A stretch of 64,000 bases of DNA, taken from Elasticomyces elasticus (lineage: Eukaryota; Ascomycota; Dothideomycetes; Mycosphaerellales; Teratosphaeriaceae). Below the pieces are notes generated by a model that made no database searches, was not told where the DNA came from, and saw only the letters and a program-made list of their open reading frames with translations. The position numbers and the translations under genes were made by a program. The stretch spans positions 1,266,668 to 1,330,667 of the forward strand of contig JAVRQT010000009.1 of NCBI GenBank assembly GCA_035926095.1, in the 5' to 3' direction. Positions 35,519 through 46,678 of the stretch are shown one piece after another; the first letter of the stretch is position 1; each line of letters begins with the position of its first letter.

Positions 35519-36010
35519 GATACGGAAACAATCTCAAGGCGTGTAATAGTTCGACTCATTGCGGACGGAATACAATCACTTTTGATGGCCATTGAGGCTG
35601 TGAGAGAGCAGCCTGACTAGATCGCTGCTATCGGCCCACGGCATTGTTTCAGCCCTACGAGACAGCTGACTGAGCGACCCAGCTAACCTCATACGACGAA
35701 ACGCAGCGCTCGGCCCGTCCCCTGGTATCGCCACCTCACCTCGCCATCAACCTCGCTTGGCTACGCATCGCCCGCTCCGAAGGCGTGGCCGTGTATCATC
35801 ACCGTCTGGTGTTCTCTAACCACGACGAGGTATATGCAGCGCTACTTCGCCCCGTCCGTTCGTGTTGTAATTCACGCACGGGGGACAGACAATTTTACGG
35901 CAGCAATGAGGAGGTATATCATGGAGACTGAGTATCATTTTCAGTTTCCTGGTCGATTCATAGTCGAGTCTTCTTGATCTTGCTCACCTTACAGTGCTTC
36001 ATACATCATC
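35519..36010. promoter_or_regulatory. Bidirectional promoter, Zn2Cys6 factor / RTA1-like gene
   Basis: The 492 bp between two divergent start codons. CGGCCC, CCG and CGG triplets occur, but no paired inverted CGG site stands out clearly by eye. A pyrimidine-rich stretch precedes the RTA1 ATG. Confidence 0.45.
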
Positions 36011-37145
36011 ATGAGCAGTCTATACCTCTACAACCCAAGCCACGCGCTTCCCGCTGTATTCGCCGTGCTCGTCGGCATGTCAATGGTCTTGCACATCTAT
36101 CAGAACTTGTGCGTAGTGTCGAGATTGGTGGAAGGCATATTTAAGAGCTAATTCAACTTCCAGTCGATATCGCTTCTGGCGAGTTACCTTCTGGATGTTC
36201 TGGGGAGCTCTAGTCTTCACGACCGGCTGGACACTACGATGCGTCTCCAGCTACCATCCAGCGAACCGAAACATCTACATCGCAAGCACGGTCTTCATCT
36301 ACGCCGGACCGCCCATATTCTCTGCAGCAGAATACAATGTCCTCGCACGACTGATGTACTACCTGCCAATGCACGCGCCATTCAACCCCGGCCGAGCTCT
36401 CCTCTTCTTCATCTACCTCGGATCCGCAGTCGAATCTCTTACAGCCGCAGGGGCCTCACTATACGCAACTTCGCGAGGCGGCGCAGACAAGAATGCATTA
36501 CTCACTGGCGGGACCTTGATCAGCGTGTCCCTGGCCCTTCAAGCTGCCGTCGAGTGCATATTCATCTCCTTGGTGGCTTTGATGCATTATCGATGCGCGA
36601 GAGCCAAGACTTTGCCGTACAATATTCGATCCCTCTGCTTCATGCTTTATGGGACGTCGACTTTCGTGCTCCTCCGATGCATCGCACGAGCTGTCGAGGC
36701 CTTCAGCACTGAGACCACGACAACCTGCAACGCCGTATGTCGACTTGTGCTCTTCAACGAGTGGTATCTTTACGTTTTCGAAGCAGCGCCAATGGTGTTG
36801 TATACCTACTGGATCAACTTGATGCACCCTGGCAGACTGCTGCCGACAGACAAGCATCGCTATCTGGACCCGGACGGCGTGACAGAGCGCATGGGACCCA
36901 TGTGGGTAGATCAGCGATCCGCGCGAGAAAAACTCATAGATCTCTTTGACCTAGGCGGAGCCATGAGGGGCAGAATAATGACCAGGGAAGCTTTCTGGCT
37001 GCAGCCGGAGAAGTGGGAGGTCGCTTCGGGAGGTTCATTCGCTGAGGGCACGGCAACGAATGTGGATAGTGCATCGGAAGCACACGTTCGAAGACCGAGG
37101 CACACTGTGAGGAGAACACTCCGGAAGACGCCGTTCGTCGTGTAG
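36011..37145 (+). CDS. RTA1-like seven-helix membrane protein (359 aa)
   Basis: Exon 1 36011-36108, intron 36109-36163 (GTGCGT, branch GCTAAT, CCAG), exon 2 36164-37145. The protein has about seven hydrophobic segments, starting ALPAVFAVLVGMSMVLHIY. It carries the lipid-translocating exporter (RTA1) pattern: WRVTFWMFWGALVFTTGWTL, then IYIASTVFIYAGPPIFSAAE, ARLMYY, and RCIARAVEAF with NEWYLYVFEAAPMVLY. The C-terminal tail is cytoplasmic, ending RRTLRKTPFVV. The family includes yeast Rta1/Rsb1, linked to resistance to lipid-active compounds. Regulation by the divergent Zn2Cys6 factor is plausible but inferred from layout only. Confidence 0.85.
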
Positions 37146-37495
37146 GCGGATGTGTTGTCAATGGTGGGTCTAATCTGCTCGTGTGGCCGGTGCGAGCGCG
37201 GTTGCAGCTACGAATTAGGCTACTGGTAGAGCTGCTGACAGCACGTAACAATCCGTTTCATGCATTTCAGAGTCCGTCTTGCCTATGGCTAAGGAATGGC
37301 GGATGAGGTAGGCTGATCTCCCAGTAAAGATCAGCGTCCCAGATATACTCAACCAACACCGTCACATGACAACGCGTTTGAGCCGCTCAACGTCACGTCA
37401 TTCTTTGCGGCGACTACTATAGACAGCAACAACATTGCCGGCCACCTAATCTACTTTCCTTATCAACGACACTCCCAACACACCCACGCCACACA

Positions 37496-38090
37496 ATGCT
37501 TCCCACCGCCGAAATCTCTATAGCAGCCCTCAGTGAAGTCAACGATCCGGTCCTTATCGGTCACGGTCGGTATACCGACCGCCAAGATTCGGTTCGGTAA
37601 GGCAGTGTTGCTGCCAGCGGTCGGTCCGGTTCTGCTATAGCGGTCTAACCGGTTAGACCGATCTAAGAGAGGTAATAGAGCCAGTAGCGAAGCGGCGACG
37701 AAGCCTGCGACGATATACTGCTATAATAACGGGTTGTTGCAAGACGTGGCAACTTCCTTAGCCGCTAAAGTCCGTGTTTCGAAAGATAGCTTATTACCTT
37801 TTTGGCCCCCACCGAAGGGGGGGGTAGGCCTAGGGGGTAGGAGGAGGTGGAGCGGAGCCCTAGTTAGCGCACTCCTTGGCGGTGGTATCGACGGTACTAG
37901 CGGTCCCCAGCCTCAGATTAGACGGTCAAACCGGTTCTAACCCCAAAAACCGGACCGACCGGATCGTTGACTTCACTGCCAGCCCTCGAAGCTATGCTGG
38001 CCAGCGATTATACCTCGAATGAGGACGGTAAGCCAACCTTAACTACAAAAATCATCTGTCCTCGCTAACGTAATGTTAGCAAATCCCACC
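37496..38090 (+). pseudogene. Gene start interrupted by a hAT-like insertion
   Basis: An ATG in good context (CACACAATGC) opens MLPTAEISIAAL and is cut at codon 12 by the element at 37531-37978. Past the element and its duplicated target site, the same frame continues through 38027 (EAMLASDYTSNEDG), ends at a GTAAGC donor, and an intron 38028-38079 with GCTAACG branch point and TTAG acceptor follows. So an ordinary exon was split by the transposon. Downstream, a short exon and possible further coding (to about 38650; Ser/Asp-rich, then Gly/Arg-rich) cannot be joined in one frame. Function unknown, probably inactive. Confidence 0.55.
37531..37978. mobile_element. hAT-like non-autonomous element (448 bp)
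   Basis: The terminal inverted repeats are 22 bp and perfect (37531-37552 and 37957-37978), beginning CAGTGAAGTCAACGATCCGG. They are flanked by an 8-bp target-site duplication matching 7 of 8 (GCAGCCCT at 37523-37530, CCAGCCCT at 37979-37986). CAGTG ends and 8-bp duplications are typical of the hAT superfamily. The interior is built of CGGT/ACCG palindromes, including a perfect 20-bp one at 37641-37660. There is no transposase. Confidence 0.8.
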
Positions 38091-38791
38091 GTAAGTAGTA
38101 CTAGTGCCGCATCCCCTACAGCTAAAAACAGTACGAACACTCCGATTCTACTACAACCTACACATGTTCTCGGCTAATATCTGTATAGGTAACGAATCCG
38201 ATGAGACCTCCTTCCTAAACGGCCCTAGTAATGCGCTCACCTCCTCGTACTCTCTACCCTCATCTGCTAACGACGACTTCTCCGACGCTATAACCTCCTC
38301 AACCCTCGTGGGAGACGACGATAAGCCAAGCAATCCCGAGGGAAGGAACGCCTTAGCGAAGGTCTACAGCGGACCAGGCTACGTGGTTATCAAAATCGCC
38401 TGCATTACAGATATAGAAACTACCGGCAAGAGCAACCTGGACAAGACCACTAGGCTGGGAGAGAAAACGGTCCAGGATGAAGACGGCATCGGTGCTCGCA
38501 CCTTGAGGCGTGGACGCAGCAGTGGATCAGGCCGTAGCAACATGCTAGCCAGTGTGACAGCCCAGTCTGGCGGAGGGAATTGGGGAGGCAGGCGCAGAAT
38601 GCCTGTTCGCAGCGCAGCTATTGTGCCATCCATGAAAGGTCAATCGCGATGCTGTTTTCATGCATGCTCTGATGAAAGCTTCAACTCATTATGCATCGTT
38701 CTGGCAGTCATACGAGTGTCCCAATCAAGCGTCCCTCAAATATGGTACTAGCACTGTTCACCAAGGCCTGAGAGGCGGCCCCTCCACGGAG

Positions 38792-41700
38792 ACTAATGGA
38801 TGTGCAAACTCTGTGTGCTGTCAGTGCAATAGACTTCTTTCATGCATGAATAGCTGAAGTCTGTGTCCTCGCTGGACTCTAGTGGTACTCATGGCCAGCA
38901 GCGGAGGGTCTTTGTATGAGCCTCGAAGGCCCAGTGTGACGCATCTATTGCTCCGCTAGCCAGAATCCCGAAGTAGAGGTCGACAAAATCCAACGAGTCC
39001 TGAATTGCAGTCAACGATCGTCCGTTCCTGGTCGCATCGGTAACCTGGCATAATAGTGACGGGAGAGACATGTGTGAGCACGATCCCCACCCTGGGTCAG
39101 CAGCAGATTACCGTCTTTCAGTAGCCTGCTCTTTGGCGGCAGCTAGCGGGTGTACAAACTCTGCACCCTATGCACGCGATCACTGGCTACATGCAGCCTG
39201 GGTAGATTGCGGGCCAAGAGGGATGCTTTGGTCAGGCTCAAGTGTCCTTGAGACTCGGGCATCAGGGACTGCACAAACTTTTCGTCTTTTCAGCACAATC
39301 AAGCGGTCGCGGATTCGATCAGATCATGATGGCAAAAGATTCGGACCCAGAAGTGAGTCTCAAGATCAGCACAAAACAACCTCCCACCAGCACCCCATGT
39401 ACTACGGAAACTAGCGGATGTACGAACCCTGCATCCTTGATATCAGAAAGAGGCCAGGATCCCACGGCAGTTGTCGAACAGCGGATGCTCCCTCGTCGGG
39501 AAGGAGACAAGGCTTGAGCTCACCCCGGGAACATGTGCAGCTCTTAAATCTAACGTCAACGTGGAGGTCGCCGGAGGTTAGCATAATAGCAAAGCTAGTA
39601 TCACAAGTCCTCCAATGGTTTATCGAGTAGCGGAGACTAGTGGTTGTGTGGAAGCGGGAGTCTCTGGGGTGTGGCCTTACATATTCTAGATCGATGTAGA
39701 GGTAAGCTGAACTTGGAAGTCAGTATCTGGGTCAGCACAATACAGTACTCCAACAGAGCTCTGTCCTGCACGGGCACTAGCGGATGTACGAACCCTAAAT
39801 TTGTGATGCCAAGAAGAGGTCAGAAGTCTACGGCATGAATCGGATGTGACTGTGGCTCCTAGATGAGTAGATGTACTCATACATACATGTACCACGAAAG
39901 TATCCTAGGCTCTTTGATCTAGCGTCAAGGTCCTCCTGATGGTTGGCTTCCACAAGTCTCAGAGCTGACGGTTCAGCAGCATAGCACAGCTCCCGGATCC
40001 AATTCTCCAGTGGCCTAGTGAGTATCGGAGACTAACGGCTGTACACAAGCGTGTACGGATGGGATGCGACCCTACGGTTTCTGGACTGGTAATTGTGAGG
40101 CTTACTACGGTAAGCAGTCGAATCTGGGATTGCCTCTACGTCAGCATAATACAGTATTTCCCGAGAGTTCCGTTTTGCACGAACACTAACGGGTGTACGA
40201 ACTTTGTATCCTTTGAGCGCAATGACTGGTAGAACTTTCGCGATACTGCCCAGCGTAGCGAAGGTCCTCTGCCGAATTCTTTCGTAGTCCGTCGAACGGC
40301 GGAGACTAACGGATGTACAGAAGCGGGTGTGGCAGCGGCGCAAATATGCCTCTTGAAGACCAGGGGAGAGGAGGCTTACCATTGTCGAATCTAGCAGTGT
40401 CTTCAGGTCAGCATAATGAAGTACCCTGCAGAACTCCATCACCCACGGGCACTAACGGATGTACGAACTCTGCACCCTTTGAGCACGATATTTGGTACTA
40501 CCCCAAACACCATGACCAGTGGATGGGTAGGGTAGGTAATGCTTACCTTTCCGTGTGGATCGTAAGTTTCCTGTAGATAGCTTCCATCGCACAGCACTTC
40601 ATCCCATGGTAAGCTTCAATGACTTTGGTCAGTCCAACCCCGACGTCGCAGTGATTCAGCACCTGGCGATGCCAGTTCTGGCAGACTCGGCAGGTTCTGA
40701 AGGCAGTCTGCTTCCACTTCAAGCATACCCATAGTGATCGATTCGTAGCCTTTATGCAGTCCCCTGCCGCTCAGAAAAGCGGACCATAGCTATATCTCAT
40801 CTCATCCCCTCCGCTCATCTCGTCACGGCGGCACCACCCAGCGCTCAATCATCCCACAATCTGCGATATTGCGGAGACGTGCGGTAGGCACAGCATCGCA
40901 AAAGCTTCCCCTCCCAAACCTCGCACTGGTTCAATGTCAGACGAACACTAACGGCAGCACAAACCTACTGCCCGGTCGTGTGAGACATTTCCTCTTCAAG
41001 CGTTCGCGGACCGAAACACTGACAAAAGCTGCAGGAGCTTGATAACTTCGGCCTTCGAGTGGTAAGATGTACCGCGGAAGCTAGCGGGTGTGCAAACTCA
41101 GCGCCCTTTCAGGCACGCGTTAGGTTCCCTCTTAGAGCAATCCTGGCTTCAAACCAGAACGCTCGCGGCTGGGATAACGAGTTCCTTTGGAATACGTCGG
41201 CACGTCGACGATTTACCTCTTCCCCATCCTGTCGTTCTGTTACACGGCGCTAAGCAGGACTTCGCCGTGCCGAGCTTCCATGTTGTTTCGCGGAGCCTTC
41301 GTTGGTAAGACATTCGAAACCTTGTATGGTGCCGTAAAGACCGGAAGCTAGCGGCTGCTCAAACCTAGCAATCTGTCAGGTGCAATAGACTTTCTCGCTC
41401 ACATGGTTGTGGCTGAAACTCAAAGAAGAATGTCTCACCTCATAACCCCGATGTCTTAGCCGCACGTGGAATGTCCGCGAGTGCCTTGCCAGCTAGCCCT
41501 GGCATTTTACATTTTTCTTGCCAGATCTCCAGGAAATTCTTGCTCTTCGCTCTCGAGTACAGCCACAAGTAAGAAAGGGCTTATCGAGAGCCTCCGTCTG
41601 ACTCATGGGCTCAACGGCTACTAACGGGTGTGCCATTTCAAGCTCTGAGACAATGTCAGTGCCAATAAACAGAATTTTTCACTCAATAAGTCAGTAGAGG

Positions 41701-42388
41701 TATTGGTCCAGCGTGCAGCAACACCCAGTACAGTACCCATCAGCTGCGTTCCTCTCGGTCGCTGTAGACTGTACAGAACGCCACGCACGGTAACGCATCC
41801 TCAATAGCCTTACCTTCATGGTTTGTGGTTGCAACGGCGACTAACGGGTGTGCCATTTCAAGCTCTGAGACAATGTCAGTGCGATTAACAGAGTTTTCTC
41901 ATGTTCATTAGTTCCAATGTGTTCATGTCTTGAGATGACAATAGCCATCCTTTCAGCATGCACCAACAGCCAGTATAGTACCCATCAATTGCGCTCCCCT
42001 CGGCCGCTGCAAGCTGGTACAGAAAGGCACGCACGATAGGGCACCCTCGATAGCCTCTTCTCATGATTTGTGGTTTCAACGGGGACTAACGGGTGTACCA
42101 TTTCAAGCTCTAAGACAACGTCAGTGCCAACCAACAGACTTTCAACCGGTTCCCAAACCCAGCAGAAAATCTCGTCTACCCTGGATTCTCATTCTTCATA
42201 GCACTGATACTCGATGTTAGCGAGCAACATCGGCCTCTACTCCAGCCTGCCACGCCGGTCTCTTCTCGCTGCAGTGAATGATAGGAAAGCACCGGTAGAG
42301 CTTCTCAAAAGCCCGTACGGACAATTTGCTCTTGTGACGGCGACTAACGGGTGTGCAAGTTCAAGCTCTGAGACAATGTCAGTGCCAA
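38792..42388 (+). repeat. Array of about 16 copies of a short conserved motif with variable spacers
   Basis: A motif close to ACTAACGGRTGTACRAACTC recurs at about 38792, 39142, 39410, 39636, 39775, 40031, 40185, 40305, 40451, 40947, 41080, 41347, 41619, 41839, 42085 and 42342. Spacing runs from 120 to 500 bp. Read on the plus strand every copy can encode T(N/S)GC(T/A). Three flavours are visible: one followed by CTCTGCACCCTTTGAGCA and preceded by GTCAGCAYAAT; one with GGAGACTA...AAGCG, alternating with the first between 39.6 and 40.5 kb; and a right-hand set (41.6-42.4 kb) with TTTCAAGCTCTGAGACAATG. No continuous gene spans the array. The nature of the array is unknown. Confidence 0.7.
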
Positions 42389-42538
42389 CATACAGACTTT
42401 GACCGATCTCAAACCCAGCGGAATCCTGTCTGCTCTGGATTTATTCTTCGTAGCATTAATACTCGGCTTTTTGGCAAGCAGCATAAACCACTACCTTCAT
42501 CCTCGCCGCGCCAATCCAGCCGCGAGTAATAGCCAGTT

Positions 42539-43686
42539 TTATGACATATCCATCTCCTCCACCCCATCCCCTCCCCCTACCTCACCTTTCCGTTTGCGTT
42601 CCTCCATCCTCGCCTTCGTACTCGCCGTAGCATCCTCGATCCACTTCCCATGCCCCCCCTCCTTCAGCTTCATCCCCGTAACGCCCTTCATAACCTCCCC
42701 AACAAACCCCACGAAATTATGTCTCCGCAGCGCATTCTCCCACCGCCACTCCCGTCTCTTCTCCTCCTCTCTCCGCAACCCCTCCATATCCCCCGCCTCT
42801 CTCGCCCTAACCCTTAGATCCTGGCACATAGCAAGTAAATTGAACCTTATCTCACTACTCGGGTATCTCTCAATCCGTCGTTGGAGTACCGGCACAACGG
42901 CGTCTGCGAATATCTCCGCAGGACAGGCTCCCGCGTCTCCGTGTCGGATTGGTGCGGGTTGGAGGCCGTCGAGTTCGTAGAGGGTGGAGTTGATGGATGT
43001 GTAAGCTATGAAATGGTAGACATCGTCGTCGCCTGTCGCTAGGCGGGTTTCGTCTGAGGCGAAGGGGGAGGAGCGGGCGAAGGAATTGTGGACGGAGCGG
43101 ATGAGGTCGGAGTTGGAGAGGGCTTCGCCGCGGATGTCGGAGGGGAAGGCGGCGGTGAAGTCTTTAAAATCTCGGAGGTCGGGCCCGATGTCTACTTTTG
43201 CGCTCTCGTCTTCTGCGTTGGGGCTGTCTTTGTTTAGGAGGACGGAGAGGAGGGCTTGGGTTCCGCAGGCGTTTTGGATGGTTTGGGCTGCGAACCAGAC
43301 TGGTTGTTCGCCATCTCCATCTTCTTCTGGTGAGGTTTGTTGTGGTGGTTCAAGCGCGGCGTAATCGAATTCACCGTCTAAAGGTTTATCGCCGGAATGT
43401 TTCTCGTTGGTCGGGTATTTGAAGAGGAAGATGACGCCTATGGGATTGAGTTCTTGCAGGGATTCGGGGTCGAGGGAGATGAGTTCTTCGAATTGGATGT
43501 TGGTGCAGCCGAGGGATTCTATGAGGAAAGTGAAGACGCCCTGGTGCTGTTAGCATTGGGGGATGGGGAGGATTGGGCTGGGTGAGGCGGACGGACGGCG
43601 TCGGATTCTCTGTGAAGGTAGGTTAGGATTTGTTGTGCATAAGGTGATTTGGGGAGCGCTTACATTGTGTTCCAGCCTCCGGACAT
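42539..43686 (-). CDS. UCH37/UCHL5-like ubiquitin C-terminal hydrolase (345 aa)
   Basis: Exon 1 43686-43664 (MSGGWNT), exon 2 43609-43597 (13 nt), exon 3 43540-42539. The introns are 54 and 56 bp (GTAAGC...CACAG; GTCCGT, GCTAAC branch, CCAG). The peptidase C12 signature is complete: start GWNTIESDAGVFTFLIESLG, the catalytic Cys in QNACGTQALLSVLLN, the catalytic His in VYHFIAYTSI, and the Asp in LYELDGL. The C-terminal extension ENALRRHNFVGFVGEVMKG is the ULD region that distinguishes UCH37/UCHL5 from short UCHs. It removes ubiquitin at the proteasome or chromatin remodelers. A Lys-rich, Gly-rich tail ends at 42539. Confidence 0.93.
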
Positions 43687-44611
43687 GATGTGAGTATGTT
43701 TTGTCTCGTGCTTGTGTGTTTGTTTGGATCACGAGAGCTCGAATCGACCGCGCCACCCGCGGACTTTCGTGCGCCACAATTGACCTCGGTCTTTTTCGAC
43801 CATGTAATCGACCTCCTTACTCCTCATTGTAAAGACTAATCACTTGGCAATGGCATGCATCAGTCTGCGGGTGAGTGGCTCTTTGTATTGCGAGAGTATG
43901 CCTGCGAACCTTCTCATCCCAGAAAATGGCATGTCGGTCAGAACAGCCCGTCTCCCCTGGTAGCACCATCCCTTCTCGCACGACCTCCTCGAGTAAAGAT
44001 TACTGATACGCTCCTCGGACTGTATGGCAAGTATAACACTCCAGTCCTCTTTCGTTTCCCCATTGATTGATCCTCCTCGTTCGCACCAAGGGGTTGATGA
44101 CACAGCTCACATCAGCAGCTATATGGGGCTACATTACCACAATCGGGTCTTCTGGAAGGGAAGTTGGGGCGCTGACTGACCTACACTTGACTGAGTGCTT
44201 AGGATGAGCAAGATCTGGGCTCTACTGTAGTCTTCTTTGAGACTCTTCGCTTCTTCAAAACACCCTGCACGCAATTGAGACTACGCACCGCATACCCACC
44301 TGATCTTGCTACCATCTCCCGAAAGCTAGCCGGCTATCATCCCTCGTACCTTTGCATCAACCATACAGATCACTTCAACAGCCCGTGTTCCAAGGATCCA
44401 GGACACGACTTAGAAGACTGTCCAGATTCCCACCGACCACTACGTCCACGCCTACCGACCGTTTTCTTCTTCTCGATCCCCTTCTTTCACCAGGACAACC
44501 CGTGCCCTTCTTCCCAAGCTTGGTCAGTCCGCTTGTATGAGCGGGAACAGCGAAACAACACTCCACCGCTGGCTTGACTCCAACCCAACCACCCGCACGC
44601 AAACCACGATC
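43687..44611. other. Divergent intergenic region
   Basis: Shared upstream region of the UCH37-like gene (-) and the acyl-CoA ligase (+). CT-rich stretches at about 44440-44520 precede the ligase start. No other gene is supported. Confidence 0.5.
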
Positions 44612-46370
44612 ATGAAAACCACACCAAACATCTTCCGCTCCGTGCACCCCGACCTAGACCTCCCACACATCGACCTCGTGACAGACGTCTTCTCCAACCC
44701 TTACCATGTCCCGGCCGAGACGGTGATCCTCATCGACCCCGTCTCAAAACGAAACTACACTTTCGCCACCGTAATCCAACGGGTGAAGTCCCTAGCCCAC
44801 GGACTACGGGAGCTGGGCGTGAAAAAAGGAGATATCGTCGGGCTGTTCAGTCCCAACACGATCGATTACGCCATAATCTGTTTTGCGGTCATAGGATGTG
44901 GAGCGGTGTTCAGTCCCATCAGCGCCGCATTGACAGCCCAGGAACTCCGAGACCAGCTCGAGACGGCTCAAGCCGCATACCTCGTTGCCGACTCAACACT
45001 CATATCTGTCGCCAGAACGGCGGTGGAGGGACTAAAGCACATCAGGCACATTGTCCAAGCCGACGGCCAAACCAGCATCGCCGGGGTCAATACGGCGGAC
45101 ATGATGGCCTCGAATTGTCCGGCCACCGCCCTTTACGCCATCTCCCCCTCGGAAGCCATCACACGACCAGCACTCCTCTGTTTCTCCTCCGGCACCACGG
45201 GAAAAGCCAAAGGAACACTAATTTCCCACTTCAACGTCACGAGTAATATGCGACAAATGAATACCCACCGCCAGCGAAACTACAGCGCTGTAAGACAGAC
45301 GCAGATAGCGTTTTTGCCTATGTCGCATATCTACGGGTTACACAATTACTTATGCTGCTCGTTGCAGAGGGGAGCGACGGTCGTCGTGCTGCGACAATTT
45401 AGTCTGGAAGGATTTCTGGGCGCGGTACAGGAGTACCGTCCCGTGGATCTCGAGGTTGTTCCGCCAGTAGCTTTACTGCTTGCTAAGAACCCCAAGGTCG
45501 CGGAGTATGATTTAAGCTCTGTGAAGTTTATCATGTCAGCCGCTGCTCCTTTGAGCAGGGAATTGGCACTGGCTGTGGAAGCGAGGTTTAAGGGGAAATG
45601 GGGAGGAGAGGTGAGGTGTTGGCAGGCTTTTGGGTTGAGCGAGTGTAGTCCTGCTGTTACTACGCTGCCGTTGTCGGCTAGTGGTAGTGAGAGGAGGTTT
45701 ACTGTTGGGAGTATTTTGCCGAATTTGAGGATGAGGGTCGTGGATCCGGAGACGGAGGTGGATGTTGGGGTTGGGGAGGAGGGGTGGACAGAGGCGGGCG
45801 AGATTTGGATTGCGGGACCGAATGTGTTTTTGGGGTATTTGAGGAATGAGGAGGCGAGTAAGGGTGCTTTTAGTGTTGAGGGGGATGGGACGAGGTGGTA
45901 TAGGACTGGGGATGTGGGGAGGGTGGATGTGGAGGGGTATTTGGAGATTCTGGATCGGTTGAAGGAGATGATTAAGTATGTTGGATGGATCTTTGATTCA
46001 TGGAGGTGGTGTGCTAATTTTCGTGCGCAGATTCAAAGGCAGTCAAGTCATACCCTCTGAACTTGAGGCTAAGCTTTTACAGCACCCATTTATTATGGAT
46101 TGCGCCGTTCTCGGCAAGTACGTCGAGGAACAGGCCACGGAACTACCTGTGGCTTTCGTGGTGCTGAGTCCTGATGCGACGGCCAAGGGTCCGGGGACTG
46201 CGGTACAGGAGATTCATGTCTGGTTCAATGCGCAGGTTGCTTCGTACAAGCGGTTGAGGGGCGGGATCAGGGTCGTGGATGTCATACCTAAGAGTCCGTC
46301 GGGGAAGATTTTGAGGAGGCAGTTGAAGGTTGTGTTGAAGGAGGAGGCGGTTAGGCTGGCGAAGCTGTAG
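44612..46370 (+). CDS. Acyl-CoA synthetase / 4-coumarate-CoA ligase-like, peroxisomal (567 aa)
   Basis: Exon 1 44612-45975, intron 45976-46030 (GTATGT, branch GCTAAT, GCAG), exon 2 46031-46370. It is a member of the AMP-forming ANL superfamily: P-loop SSGTTGKAKGTLISH, YGLHNYL, GLSECSP, RWYRTGDVGRVD, and after the intron KFKGSQVIPSELEA and the catalytic Lys in SPSGKILRRQL. The C-terminus AKL is a peroxisomal PTS1-type signal. The start at 44612 (MKTTPNIFRSVHPDLDLP) is preferred because family members begin just here, but an in-frame ATG at 44537 would add 25 residues. It activates an aromatic or fatty acid to its CoA ester, probably for beta-oxidation. The substrate is unknown. Confidence 0.88.
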
Positions 46371-46678
46371 TGTGTCTCGGCTGAGGTCGAACTGTAACGT
46401 CTCGAAGCTGGGGGAGAAGGCTTGGCGGCATTGCACTTGCGTGGGAGCATTTTTCACTGGCGCTGTGAGGAACTTGGATGGACGAGAAAGCGGTATACGG
46501 AGGTAGTTCAGCTGACACGACGGTGGGGTATTGTGTTAAATAATCTTTACTGCAAAGGTCCGGGAAACAAGTTGCAGCCGATGTGCTGCACTACAAAAAC
46601 AGTTGCTGACTTGAACTGTAGATGTCTCGACTCTCATGGCGCTAATAACTCATTTCTCTTGTGTTCACTTGCCGCGAA
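46371..46678. other. Short intergenic, tail-to-tail
   Basis: 308 bp between the ligase (+) and the alpha/beta hydrolase (-) stops. Presumed 3' ends, nothing else seen. Confidence 0.5.

Noticed and set aside
38792..42388. CRISPR-like reading of the motif array
   Set aside because: Spacers differ greatly in length and are partly related to each other, cores diverge, and the context is eukaryotic.
44537..44611. N-terminal extension of the acyl-CoA ligase from the earlier ATG
   Set aside because: The 25 extra residues have no family counterpart; the ATG at 44612 fits the usual start better, though it is not excluded.
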